Shown here piece after piece: positions 1 to 6,020 of a stretch of 7,701 bases of DNA. Both the position numbers and the translations under genes were made by a program. This DNA is from JAIBJP01 sp035601195. GTDB taxonomy: Bacteria > Actinomycetota > Thermoleophilia > Gaiellales > Gaiellaceae. The notes under the pieces were generated by a model. That model was not told where the DNA came from, ran no database searches, and was given only the letters and a program-made list of their open reading frames with translations. Numbering within the stretch: position 1 is the first letter of the stretch; every line of letters starts with the position of its first letter. The DNA lies in assembly GCA_035601195.1 (NCBI GenBank), contig DATNOU010000107.1:1-7701 (forward strand). Direction: 5' to 3'.

Positions 1-1
1 G

Positions 2-166
2 GACACGATCGGCCGAGCCGCGGCGGAGTTGGAACGCTCGCTCGGAGCCTCGGGCGGTTCCCCGTTCGCGGAGGCGATGAAGAGCGGACTCGCCGCGGCC
101 GACGAGCTCGCGGCCCAGGTCGAGCGTTCCTACAAGCTTCCGCTCGCGAGCGATGCGAGCTCGTAG
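2..166 (+). CDS. C-terminal fragment of an unidentified protein (partial at left edge)
   Basis: An open frame enters from the left edge and ends at TAG (164-166), giving the last 54 residues of a protein whose start lies outside the window. I count G or C at the third position in 46 of 54 codons, which matches the neighbouring genes and supports real coding. The fragment is rich in Ala, Glu and Leu and looks helical (for example AAADELAAQVERSYKLPLAS near the end), with no motif I recognise. Its 3' end overlaps the convergent acetyltransferase gene by 37 bp (130-166). I cannot assign a function. It could be a chance open frame, but length, codon bias and the sensible convergent arrangement favour a real gene end. 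Confidence 0.45.
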   Translation, partial: DTIGRAAAELERSLGASGGSPFAEAMKSGLAAADELAAQVERSYKLPLASDASS

Positions 167-582
167 CGGTACACGTTTGTCTCGCGTTTTCTGAAGCCGA
201 CCTTCTCGTACATACGGTTGGCAGCCTCCCGGCTGGGGCGCGAGGTCAGGTCGACTGTCCGGGCGCCGCGCTCGCCCGCGAGGCGGACGGCCTCGCGTGT
301 CAGAGCCTCGCCGGCGCCGCGCCCGCGCGCCGCCTCGTCGACGACGACGTCTTCGATCCACGCGCGTAGCCCGCTCGGAGCCCGGAACAGGGCGAGCGTC
401 AGCAGACCCACGATCCCCTCGTTGGTGCGGGCAGCGAGAACCGTCGTGGCGGGGGAGGAGACGATCTCATTCACCTCGTCGGCGTCGGGGATCGCCGCGG
501 AGGCGGAGAGCTGAGGGATCAGGCGACGGAAAGCGTCCACAAGCTCGTCCGAAGGCTCGTTGGGAAGCTCGATACGGAGCAC
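130..582 (-). CDS. GNAT-family N-acetyltransferase
   Basis: This 150-residue protein has the size and layout of a single-domain GNAT enzyme, which transfers acetyl from acetyl-CoA to an amine of a small molecule or protein. The core strand WIEDVVVDEAARGRGAG (about 75-91) contains the acetyl-CoA pyrophosphate loop RGRGAG (86-91). It is followed by helix GEALTREAVRLA, the strand around TVDLTS (109-114), and the C-terminal ANRMYEKVGF (121-130), where Tyr125 is in the position of the usual GNAT catalytic or CoA-contact tyrosine. The start is GTG at 582, immediately after the TAA stop of the ferritin gene (TAAGTG), with no Shine-Dalgarno visible. Translation therefore probably depends on coupling to the ferritin. 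The substrate cannot be read from sequence. The family call is strong; a link to iron metabolism is only suggested by position. Confidence 0.88.
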   Translation of the reverse strand: MLRIELPNEPSDELVDAFRRLIPQLSASAAIPDADEVNEIVSSPATTVLAARTNEGIVGLLTLALFRAPSGLRAWIEDVVVDEAARGRGAGEALTREAVRLAGERGARTVDLTSRPSREAANRMYEKVGFRKRETNVYRYELASLASGSL

Positions 583-1110
583 TTAGAGTGCGCCGCCGGC
601 GGCAGGGGGCGCGGTGGGATCGACGCCCGCGTCGCCGATCTGCTGCCGAGCGAGGTACTCCTCTGCGAGCAGGATGCTGTCGGCCGCGCGCTCGACGACC
701 GAGAGGAGGGCCGACATGCTCGCCACCTCCTCGCGCTGCTCCTTGAGAAACCAGTTGAGGAACTCCTCGCCGACGAGCTCGTTCTCCTCGCGGGCGAGGG
801 CCGCAAGGCGCGCGATCTGCTCGGTGACCGCTCGCTCCTGCGCGAGGGCGAGGCGAACGGGCGCGACGGGGTCGGCGAAGTCGTTCTGAGGCTCGGAGAC
901 CGCAGGCATCACGACCTTCTCGCCGGCGTCGAGCAGGTACTGCACGAGCATCATCGCGTGATTTCGCTCCTCCAAGGCCTGGCGATAGAAGTGAGCCGCC
1001 AGCAGCGGCAGCGTCTCGGCGTCGTACCAGACGGCGATGGCGACGTACTGCTGAGACGCCGCGAACTCGTAGGCGACCTGGTCGTTGAGAGCGTCGGAGA
1101 ACCCGGGCAC
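583..1110 (-). CDS. bfrB: BfrB-type non-haem ferritin
   Basis: Encodes a ferritin subunit that would oxidise Fe(II) at a di-iron centre and store it as mineral inside a 24-mer shell. Numbered from the GTG at 1110 (175 aa; mycobacterial BfrB is about 181), likely ferroxidase ligands are Glu15 (VAYEF), Glu48 and His51 in the ExxH of EERNHAMM, Glu92 (AQER), and Gln125/Glu128 (EQREE). Long stretches match BfrB as I remember it: QQYVAIAV, LPLLAAHFYRQALEERNHAM, and the tail ending AAGGAL. No haem-ligand Met position marking a bacterioferritin is evident. An ATG at 1179 would add 23 residues of low-complexity Ser/Pro/Lys sequence, antisense to the divergent gene. I prefer GTG at 1110 because the conserved domain begins there and a TACTCT box lies 6 nt upstream. 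The GNAT gene abuts its stop codon. Confidence 0.9.
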   Translation of the reverse strand: MPGFSDALNDQVAYEFAASQQYVAIAVWYDAETLPLLAAHFYRQALEERNHAMMLVQYLLDAGEKVVMPAVSEPQNDFADPVAPVRLALAQERAVTEQIARLAALAREENELVGEEFLNWFLKEQREEVASMSALLSVVERAADSILLAEEYLARQQIGDAGVDPTAPPAAGGAL

Positions 1111-1115
1111 GTCGG

Positions 1116-1122
1116 TAGAGTA
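1116..1122. promoter_or_regulatory. Candidate bidirectional -10 element (TAGAGTA) between divergent genes
   Basis: Read on the plus strand, TAGAGT (1116-1121) fits TANNNT and ends 8 nt before the ATG at 1130. Read on the minus strand, TACTCT (1122-1117) also fits TANNNT and ends 6 nt before the GTG at 1110. The expected transcription starts fall at or next to both start codons, about 18-20 bp apart, which suggests leaderless transcripts in both directions. Neither start has a clear Shine-Dalgarno and no good -35 is visible on either side. The hexamers are seen directly; promoter activity is inferred. Confidence 0.45.
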
Positions 1123-1129
1123 CTTGCCT

Positions 1130-1432
1130 ATGGAAGGCGGATTCGGCTTCCCCTTCGGGGGCGATCCAGAGGAGCTCATGCGCGGTTTGCGCGAGTTCGC
1201 GGAGCGCCAGGCCGAGGCCGTGCACGAGTCTCAGCGGGAGCAGTTCGCGACGCTGACACTGAACACGGCCGTCGAGCTGACCGCAGCCGCGCTGAAGCGG
1301 ATGCAGTTGGAGGGCACGCCCGACGCGCAGGCCACGGCGCTGCGGGACGCCATGCGCGTCCTCTTCCCCGAGGCTGTCGCACTCGTTTCCGCGGCGCGGC
1401 AAGGCTTCATGCGCGAACTCCCGCCTGCGTGA
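1130..1432 (+). CDS. Small uncharacterised helical protein, divergent from ferritin
   Basis: A 100-residue protein with no family I recognise. It opens with a short Gly/Phe-rich stretch (MEGGFGFPFGG) and then appears almost wholly alpha-helical: DPEELMRGLREFAERQAEAV (about 12-31), a middle helix including LNTAVELTAAALKRMQ, and a C-terminal helix around PEAVALVSAARQGF. No signal peptide, membrane segment, cysteine cluster or catalytic motif is visible, so a soluble cytoplasmic protein is likely. I chose ATG at 1130 because it fits the divergent promoter box. An in-frame TTG at 1085 would overlap the ferritin start, and an ATG at 1178 has a strong upstream AGAGGAG but with only about 3 nt spacing and would discard 16 plausible residues. 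It stands alone, with 93 bp before the proline dehydrogenase gene. Reality of the gene is fairly secure; function is unknown. Confidence 0.7.
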   Translation: MEGGFGFPFGGDPEELMRGLREFAERQAEAVHESQREQFATLTLNTAVELTAAALKRMQLEGTPDAQATALRDAMRVLFPEAVALVSAARQGFMRELPPA

Positions 1433-1510
1433 CGGGGCCACCCCGAGCCACCACCCGCTTTCGAGCGTAGCGCCCAGAGGCACGCGCGTGGCGCGCGGTT
1501 CGTAGCGAAA

Positions 1511-1516
1511 TAGAAT
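1511..1516 (+). promoter_or_regulatory. Candidate -10 box (TAGAAT) for the proline dehydrogenase operon
   Basis: TAGAAT differs from TATAAT at one position and sits in an AT-rich patch (GAAATAGAAT) of an otherwise very GC-rich 93-bp gap (1433-1525). It ends 9 nt before the GTG start at 1526, where there is no Shine-Dalgarno, so a leaderless or nearly leaderless transcript is likely. I see no convincing -35 hexamer. The rest of the gap holds only short GC palindromes (such as CACGCGCGTG at 1481-1490) without a T-run. Confidence 0.5.
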
Positions 1517-1525
1517 CGCGCCGCC

Positions 1526-2434
1526 GTGGCCCTGCTCGACCGCGCCATCGTCAGGGTGCTACCGGCCGTTCCCCGGCCGGTGGTCAGGAAGCTCTCCCGC
1601 CGCTACATCGCCGGCTCGACGCTCGTCGAGGCCTGTCGCGTCGTCAGCGGGATCAACGAGGAGGGAAAGATGGCGACGATCGACGTGCTCGGCGAGGAGA
1701 TCACGGGCCGCGAGGAGGCCACCGCTCTCCTGGCCGAGTACGAGGACGTTTTCGAGACGATCGAGCGCGAGGGTCTCGACTCCAACATCAGCGTCAAGCT
1801 CACCGGGCTCGGCCTGAACCTCGATCATGAATTCTGTCGGGACAACATCGCCGAGCTCGTCCGCGAGGCCGCCAAGCGCGACAACTTCGTCCGCATCGAC
1901 ATGGAGGACTCCTCGACCACGACCGAGACGCTCGAGCTCTACCGCGAGCTGCGCGGGCAGGGGCTCGACAATGTCGGGATCGTCCTCCAGGCGTACATGA
2001 AGCGGACGCTGACCGACATAGCCGACCTCGCGGATCTGCGGCCCAACGTCCGCGTCTGCAAGGGGATCTACGTCGAGCCGGCCGAGATCGCCTACCAGGA
2101 GTTCGACACCGTTCGTATGAACTTCGTCGAGGCTGTGGGAGCGCTCCTCGACGCCGGTGGCTACGTGGCCGTTGCGACGCACGACGACTGGGTGATCGGC
2201 GAGGCGCTGGCGCTGATCGACGAACGGGGGCTTGCGCCGGACCAGTACGAGTTCCAGATGCTCCTCGGCGTCCGCCCGGAGCTCGGCGACGAGCTCGTGC
2301 GCGAGGGCCACCGTCTCCGGATCTACGTTCCGTTCGGACGGCAGTGGTACGAGTATTCCCTCCGCCGCCTGCAGGAGAACCCGAAGATTGCCGGCTACAT
2401 CGCGCTCGACACTCTGAAAAGACTGAGACCGTGA
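1526..2434 (+). CDS. Proline dehydrogenase (monofunctional, FAD-dependent)
   Basis: Oxidises L-proline to 1-pyrroline-5-carboxylate (P5C), passing electrons through FAD to the quinone pool at the membrane face. At 302 aa it matches the stand-alone PRODH barrel of Gram-positives and Thermus, not the large bifunctional PutA. Family motifs occur in order: SVKLTGLGL with Lys91, RIDMED with Asp125, VLQAYMKRT (152-160), RVCKGIYVE (176-184), the ATHDDW turn (217-222), EFQMLLGV (242-249), YVPFG with Tyr267, and the substrate-carboxylate arginine pair Arg280/Arg281 in LRRLQENP. All expected active-site positions are present. The start is GTG at 1526 with no Shine-Dalgarno; a TAGAAT box lies just upstream. 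The stop overlaps the aminotransferase start in GTGA. No P5C dehydrogenase gene is in the window, so the second catabolic step must be encoded elsewhere or P5C has another fate. Confidence 0.95.
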   Translation: MALLDRAIVRVLPAVPRPVVRKLSRRYIAGSTLVEACRVVSGINEEGKMATIDVLGEEITGREEATALLAEYEDVFETIEREGLDSNISVKLTGLGLNLDHEFCRDNIAELVREAAKRDNFVRIDMEDSSTTTETLELYRELRGQGLDNVGIVLQAYMKRTLTDIADLADLRPNVRVCKGIYVEPAEIAYQEFDTVRMNFVEAVGALLDAGGYVAVATHDDWVIGEALALIDERGLAPDQYEFQMLLGVRPELGDELVREGHRLRIYVPFGRQWYEYSLRRLQENPKIAGYIALDTLKRLRP

Positions 2435-3456
2435 TCTGGGCGGAGGCCGAGGGCTGTCGGGTCGTCGACTCGAACGGCCGCGAGTACCTCGATCTCTCGG
2501 GAGGCTTCGGTGTCGCGGCTCTCGGGCACCGCAATCCGGAGATCTGGGCGGCGATCGCCGCCCAGGCCGAGCGCTGCGTTCATGCTCTCGGTGACCTCGC
2601 GGAAGCGGACGTCGCGTCGGAGCTGCGAGCCCGGCTCGGCCAGGGGGGCCACGAGGCGATGCTCGGCGTGACAGGTGAGGACGCTGTCGAGATCGCTCTG
2701 CGAACCGCACTCCTCGTTACCGGCAGGCCCGGGATCGTCTCCTTCTCCGGCGCCTATCACGGGACGGGCCTCCTCGCGCTGGCCGCGACCGGGTTGGAGC
2801 ACTTTCGAACGCCGTTCGCTGCGTGGCTGCCCGGGCCGGTCCATCGGTTCCCGTACGGCGAAGATCCGGGGCCCCTGCCCCCCGACGCGGCCTGCGTGAT
2901 CGTCGAGCCGGTCCAGGGTCGAGCGGGCGCGCGCGTTCCTCCCGAGGGATTCCTCGAGCGGCTGCGTGAGCGCTGCGACCAGGCGGGCGCGCTGCTCGTC
3001 TGCGACGAGATCTACACGGGCCTGGGACGGACGGGCGCGATGTGGCGAAGCGGAGGCCTCGGCGACCTGGTTACGTGCGGCAAGGCGCTCGGCGGCGGGC
3101 TGCCCGTCTCCGCGTGCCTCATGCGGCCCGAGCACATGGCCGCTTGGCGGCTCGGGGCCGAGGACGTCTACACGCATACACACATGGGGAATCCCCTTGC
3201 CTGCGCGGCGGCGCTGGTCGTCCTGGAGCGCGTGCCGGGGCTTCTCGGCCGTGTGCGGGCGGCCGGCGAGCGCTTCGCCGCCGCCGGCTGGGAGGGGGCT
3301 GGCCTTCTGCGGGCGAAGGAAGGCGACGCCTTCGCGGCCTGGGAGCGTGGGGTCATCGTCATCCCGGCCGGAGAAGACGGGCGTTACATGAGCGCCACCC
3401 CGCCGCTGACCATCACCGATGACGAGATCGACGAGGCGCTGGAGCGGATCGGATGA
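2431..3456 (+). CDS. Class III PLP-dependent aminotransferase, short form (specificity unknown)
   Basis: A fold-type I, class III (ornithine/acetylornithine/GABA-like) aminotransferase. From GTG at 2431 (341 aa): DLSGGFGVAALGHRNP (21-36) is the N-terminal signature, GAYHGTG (107-113) the cofactor-ring segment, VEPVQG (158-163) with Glu159 and Gln162, DEIYTGLGRTG (192-202) with Asp192 bonding the pyridine nitrogen, CGKALGGG (216-223) with Lys218 as the Schiff-base lysine, and HTHMGNPLACAAA (249-261) the dimer phosphate-binding loop. The C terminus keeps TPPLTIT. The usual length is about 400-450 aa, so it is short at both the N-terminal helix and the C-terminal domain. The GTG overlaps the upstream stop (GTGA). 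An in-frame GTG at 2344 would add 29 residues lying over proline dehydrogenase and not resembling the family. The proline context suggests ornithine/glutamate-semialdehyde chemistry, but that is inference. Confidence 0.87.
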   Translation: MIWAEAEGCRVVDSNGREYLDLSGGFGVAALGHRNPEIWAAIAAQAERCVHALGDLAEADVASELRARLGQGGHEAMLGVTGEDAVEIALRTALLVTGRPGIVSFSGAYHGTGLLALAATGLEHFRTPFAAWLPGPVHRFPYGEDPGPLPPDAACVIVEPVQGRAGARVPPEGFLERLRERCDQAGALLVCDEIYTGLGRTGAMWRSGGLGDLVTCGKALGGGLPVSACLMRPEHMAAWRLGAEDVYTHTHMGNPLACAAALVVLERVPGLLGRVRAAGERFAAAGWEGAGLLRAKEGDAFAAWERGVIVIPAGEDGRYMSATPPLTITDDEIDEALERIG

Positions 3457-4112
3457 GGTATTCGCAGCGCTTCGTCGTCGTAGCCGCCTTCTTCGTCACC
3501 GCCCTCGTCGTCTCGAACATCATCGCGGTGAAGCTCGTGGAGGTCTCCGGCCGCGTTTTCCCGGCCGGGCTCGTCATCTTCCCGCTCGCCTATCTGCTCG
3601 GCGACGTCCTGACCGAGGTCTACGGGGTTCGAGCGGCGCGCCGGGTGATCTGGCTCGGCTTCGCCTGCAACCTCGTGGCCCTCGGCGCGATCCAGGCGGC
3701 CATTCACCTTCCCGCGGCAGACTTCTGGGAGGAAAACGAAGGCGCATACGAGCAAATCCTCGGCACGACCTGGCGGCTGTTCGTCGCCTCGCTCGCCGCC
3801 TACGTCGTCGGAGAGCTTGCGAACGCCTACGTCCTCGCCTTCATGAAGGGCGCGACGGGCGGCCGCTTCCTCTGGACTCGAACCATCGGCTCGACGATCG
3901 TCGGTGAGGGACTCGACTCCGCGATCTTCATCACGATCGCGTTCGCCGGCACGGGGGCAAGCCTCCTAAATCCCATCGTCACGACGTGGCTTATCAAAGT
4001 GGCCTGGGAGACGGCCGCGACCCCGCTCACCTACGCGATCGTCAACTACCTGAAGCGCACCGAAGGAATGGACGTCTACGACTTCGGGCGGCCGACCGTC
4101 GCCCGGCTCTGA
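3453..4112 (+). CDS. yhhQ: Queuosine precursor transporter, YhhQ/VUT family
   Basis: A 219-residue integral membrane protein of the vitamin-uptake-like YhhQ family, which imports queuine-pathway precursors (preQ0/preQ1 or queuine) for the modified wobble base of tRNAs reading NAU/NAC codons. About six membrane segments are visible (roughly 6-28, 36-54, 62-85, 107-130, 143-166, 170-200). Family motifs are VSNIIAVKL near the first helix, LLGDVLTEVYG (48-58), VGELANAYVLAFMKG with following LWTRTIGSTIVGEGLDS, and VAWETAATPLTY close to the end. ATG at 3453 overlaps the aminotransferase stop (ATGA) and has GGAG at 3441-3444 with 8-nt spacing. No tgt or que synthesis gene is in the window, so its link to proline metabolism may be purely positional. 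The 3' end overlaps the convergent marR gene by 37 bp. Confidence 0.92.
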   Translation: MRYSQRFVVVAAFFVTALVVSNIIAVKLVEVSGRVFPAGLVIFPLAYLLGDVLTEVYGVRAARRVIWLGFACNLVALGAIQAAIHLPAADFWEENEGAYEQILGTTWRLFVASLAAYVVGELANAYVLAFMKGATGGRFLWTRTIGSTIVGEGLDSAIFITIAFAGTGASLLNPIVTTWLIKVAWETAATPLTYAIVNYLKRTEGMDVYDFGRPTVARL

Positions 4113-4549
4113 GCCGGCTCGGCGACGAACAGTCGGCCGAGAGTCTCGAGCGCATCGGCGAGTTGTCGCCGTTCGATCTCGGAGAGGTCGTCCGACAGCC
4201 GAGCGAGGGCGCGCACAAACCGTTCGCGGCGGACGCGGAACTCGCGCTTTCCGTGTGCCGTCGCCACGACTCGGACCGCCCGTGCATCGGTCGCATCCGC
4301 TTCGCGCCGGACAAGGTCCGCGCCAGCGAGGGCATCGACCGTCCGACTGGCGGTTGCGACCGTGACGCCGAGCCAGCCCGCGATCGCGCCGATGCGCTGC
4401 GGCCCTTCCGTGACGACGACACGCAACGCGAGCGCCTGCGTCGTCGTCAGCTCGTGAGCCGAGGGCCCGCCCTCCTTCCGTCGTTGCAACTCCATCGTCA
4501 GGCGCACGATTCCTTCCGCCATCCGCTCGACGTCGGCCCGATTGTTCAT
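4076..4549 (-). CDS. MarR-family transcriptional regulator of the adjacent exporter
   Basis: A 157-aa winged-helix regulator with the size and layout of MarR proteins, which bind palindromic operators as dimers and release DNA on binding small, often aromatic, ligands. An N-terminal dimerisation helix (1-25) precedes LTTTQALALRVV (35-46). The helix-turn-helix runs from IGAIAGWLGV to the recognition helix TVATASRTVDALAGADLV (about 63-80), followed by the wing RREADATDARAVRVVATAHG (81-100) with the characteristic Asp88/Arg90 pair. The C-terminal helices complete the dimer interface. Its ATG overlaps the exporter stop (ATGA) and is served by a strong Shine-Dalgarno inside the exporter gene. Being second in the operon, it probably autorepresses the unit through the palindrome at 6005-6020. 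The 3' end overlaps convergent yhhQ. Confidence 0.92.
   Translation of the reverse strand: MNNRADVERMAEGIVRLTMELQRRKEGGPSAHELTTTQALALRVVVTEGPQRIGAIAGWLGVTVATASRTVDALAGADLVRREADATDARAVRVVATAHGKREFRVRRERFVRALARLSDDLSEIERRQLADALETLGRLFVAEPAQSRATVGRPKS
4089..4139. terminator. 20-bp bulged hairpin across the yhhQ/marR convergent stops, candidate bidirectional terminator
   Basis: The continuous arm 4089-4108 can pair base for base with three segments on its right: 4089-4096 with 4132-4139 (CGGCCGAC/GTCGGCCG), 4097-4103 with 4121-4127 (CGTCGCC/GGCGACG), and 4104-4108 with 4112-4116. This leaves a 3-nt loop (4109-4111) and two 4-nt bulges on one side (4117-4120 and 4128-4131). The yhhQ stop TGA sits at the apex and the fold lies in the last codons of marR. 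There is no T-run on either side, so it would have to act as a U-less hairpin, a type proposed for high-GC actinobacteria. The pairing is seen; termination is inferred. Confidence 0.45.
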
Positions 4550-6003
4550 GCGGCCTCCTCGAGGATCTCCGGGCGGCGCACCTTTTCCTCCAGCGTCTGC
4601 TTGAGGTCGATGTGGGGGACGAAGAGAACGGCAGCAAGGACGAGCGCCGCCAGTCCGATCGGGATCACGAACACCGGGTGGAGGGCGGCCGCCAGCTCAG
4701 CAGGGCTCGCACTTGCGGCCTTAGAGCCGAGTCGCGAGGTCACGATCGCACCCATCACCGTCACTCCGGTCATCGCGCCGACCGTGCGGAAGAACTGGGT
4801 CGAGGCTGTGGCGACGCCGAGCGCCCCGCGGCTGACCGAGTTCTGCACCGCCACGGTGAGCGTCTGCATCATCAGGCCGATACCGAGGCCGACGATGACG
4901 ACGTCCCTCGTGACATCGAGCTGGGAAGAATGGACGCCGAGCCGCGCCAGGAGGAAGAAGCCCACCGCGAGCAAGGGCGGCCCGGCAATCAGCACCGGCC
5001 TGTAATGGCCGGTGCGTGACACGAGCTGACCGGCCACGATGCTCGTCGCGATGATTCCGAGCAGGAGCGGCGTCAGCACGGCGCCCGAGTCCGAGGCGCT
5101 CTCGCCGAGCACGCCCTGGGCGAAGAGCGGCACGTAGATGATCGTCACGAACATCGCCGCCCCGAGGGCGAAGACGGCCACGACGGCGGCGGAGAACGTC
5201 CGCTCGCGAAAGAGGTCGAGGGGGAGGATCGGCTCCTTAGCGCGTCGTTCCTGAAAGACGAAGGCTCCAAGCAGAATCGCGGCCGTGGCGAAGAGCCCGA
5301 CCACGATGGAAGAACCCCACGGATACTCGGTCCCGCCCCAGACAGCCCCGAGCAGTCCCGCGGCAGCCCCGCCTGTGAGGAGGGCAGCGCCGACGTAGTC
5401 GATCGAGTGCTCTTCTCGGCGTGGTCGGCGCACGAAGCCAAACCAGACGACGGCGAGAGCGAGTCCCGCGAGCGGAAGGTTGACGAAGAAGCACCAACGC
5501 CAGGACGCGTTGTCGGTCAGCCACCCGCCGGTGGCCGGTCCGAGCACCGAGGACGCCGCGAACACGGCGCCCAGGTAGCCCTGCCACTTGCCGCGCCGGC
5601 GGGGCGGAATGATGTCCCCGATCGCCGCGATCGCGAGCGGGATCAGGCCCCCGGCGCCGAGCCCCTGGATGGCTCGCCCGGCGATCAGCATCTCCATCGA
5701 CGTCGCGAGGCCGCTGATGATCGAGCCGGTCGAGAAGAGGGCGATCCCGAGGAGGAAGAACAGCCGGCGGCCGTAGATGTCCGACAGCTTGCCGTAGAGC
5801 GGCACGGTCACTGTCGCGCCGAGCATGTACGCGGAGAAGACCCAGGAATAGTGCTGGAATCCGCCCAGGTCGCGCACGATGCGCGGTAGCGCGGTGGACA
5901 CGATCGTCTGATCGAGGGCGGCGAGGAGCATGCCGAGCATCAATCCGAAGAAGACGATCAGCGTGCGGCGCTTGCCGAGCGGATAAACAGCGCGGTCATT
6001 CAT
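4546..6003 (-). CDS. DHA2-family MFS drug:H+ antiporter (14 TM, EmrB/QacA type)
   Basis: A proton-driven inner-membrane exporter, 485 aa from ATG at 6003, the normal length for 14-TM DHA2 transporters. Seen in order: motif D1 in TM1, LAALDQTIVSTALPRI (about 28-42) with Asp31; motif A in loop 2-3, GKLSDIYGRR (71-80); motif B around IAGRAIQGLGAGG with Arg110; and motif C, SSVLGPATGG (151-160), the antiporter signature. Hydrophobic segments continue to near the C terminus, which ends in a charged tail (LKQTLEEKVRRPEILEEAA). An ATG-like frame opening at 6048 would add 15 residues encoded by the promoter and operator, so I start at 6003. No Shine-Dalgarno is present; the leader would be about 11 nt. 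It overlaps marR by ATGA. Substrates cannot be read from sequence, though the MarR pairing suggests toxic aromatic compounds or antibiotics. Confidence 0.93.
   Translation of the reverse strand: MNDRAVYPLGKRRTLIVFFGLMLGMLLAALDQTIVSTALPRIVRDLGGFQHYSWVFSAYMLGATVTVPLYGKLSDIYGRRLFFLLGIALFSTGSIISGLATSMEMLIAGRAIQGLGAGGLIPLAIAAIGDIIPPRRRGKWQGYLGAVFAASSVLGPATGGWLTDNASWRWCFFVNLPLAGLALAVVWFGFVRRPRREEHSIDYVGAALLTGGAAAGLLGAVWGGTEYPWGSSIVVGLFATAAILLGAFVFQERRAKEPILPLDLFRERTFSAAVVAVFALGAAMFVTIIYVPLFAQGVLGESASDSGAVLTPLLLGIIATSIVAGQLVSRTGHYRPVLIAGPPLLAVGFFLLARLGVHSSQLDVTRDVVIVGLGIGLMMQTLTVAVQNSVSRGALGVATASTQFFRTVGAMTGVTVMGAIVTSRLGSKAASASPAELAAALHPVFVIPIGLAALVLAAVLFVPHIDLKQTLEEKVRRPEILEEAA
4554..4560 (-). promoter_or_regulatory. 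Strong Shine-Dalgarno for marR (GAGGAGG)
   Basis: On the minus strand GAGGAGG lies 4 nt before the marR ATG at 4549, inside the last codons of the exporter gene. It is the best ribosome binding site in the window and fixes the marR start. It contrasts with the exporter itself, which has none, so the regulator may be translated relatively efficiently from the shared message. Confidence 0.7.
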
Positions 6004-6004
6004 A

Positions 6005-6020
6005 TTCGTTACGTAACGAA
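6005..6020. promoter_or_regulatory. Perfect 16-bp palindrome, probable MarR operator
   Basis: TTCGTTACGTAACGAA is a perfect inverted repeat with no mismatch and no spacer, directly upstream of the exporter ATG (6003) and immediately downstream of a TATACT -10 box. A dimer bound here would cover the expected transcription start and block the exporter-marR unit. Length and placement fit MarR-family operators, and the next gene but one encodes a MarR protein. I saw no second copy in the window. The palindrome is observed; the protein-operator pairing is inferred. Confidence 0.72.

Noticed and set aside
141..160. Palindrome CGCTCGCGAGCG (141-152) and a 6-bp stem (142-147/155-160) at the first convergent overlap, considered as a terminator
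   Set aside because: The stems are short, GC-rich and lack a T-run, and such motifs arise by chance often at this composition. Position at a convergent junction is suggestive but not enough.
1111..1179. N-terminal extension of the ferritin to an ATG at 1179
   Set aside because: The 23 added residues are Ser/Pro/Lys-rich, antisense to the small gene, contain a rare ATA codon and lack a Shine-Dalgarno. The conserved ferritin domain begins right after GTG 1110. Kept only as an alternative start.
467..1483. Long minus-strand open frame of 338 codons across the ferritin and small-gene region
   Set aside because: The translation is Arg/Ala-rich and low in complexity, runs out of frame over the clear ferritin, and has no family motif. 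It is a GC-driven shadow frame.
1433..1497. Small hairpins after the small gene (GGGGCCACCCC near 1436-1446; CGCGC/GCGCG at 1483-1495) considered as terminators
   Set aside because: Stems of 4-5 bp with no T-run are too weak to call in GC-rich DNA.
1559..2710. Antisense open frame of 383 codons opposite proline dehydrogenase and the aminotransferase
   Set aside because: It is fully explained as the complement of codon-biased high-GC genes. It shows no motif and no plausible start or ribosome site, while the plus strand encodes intact proline dehydrogenase.
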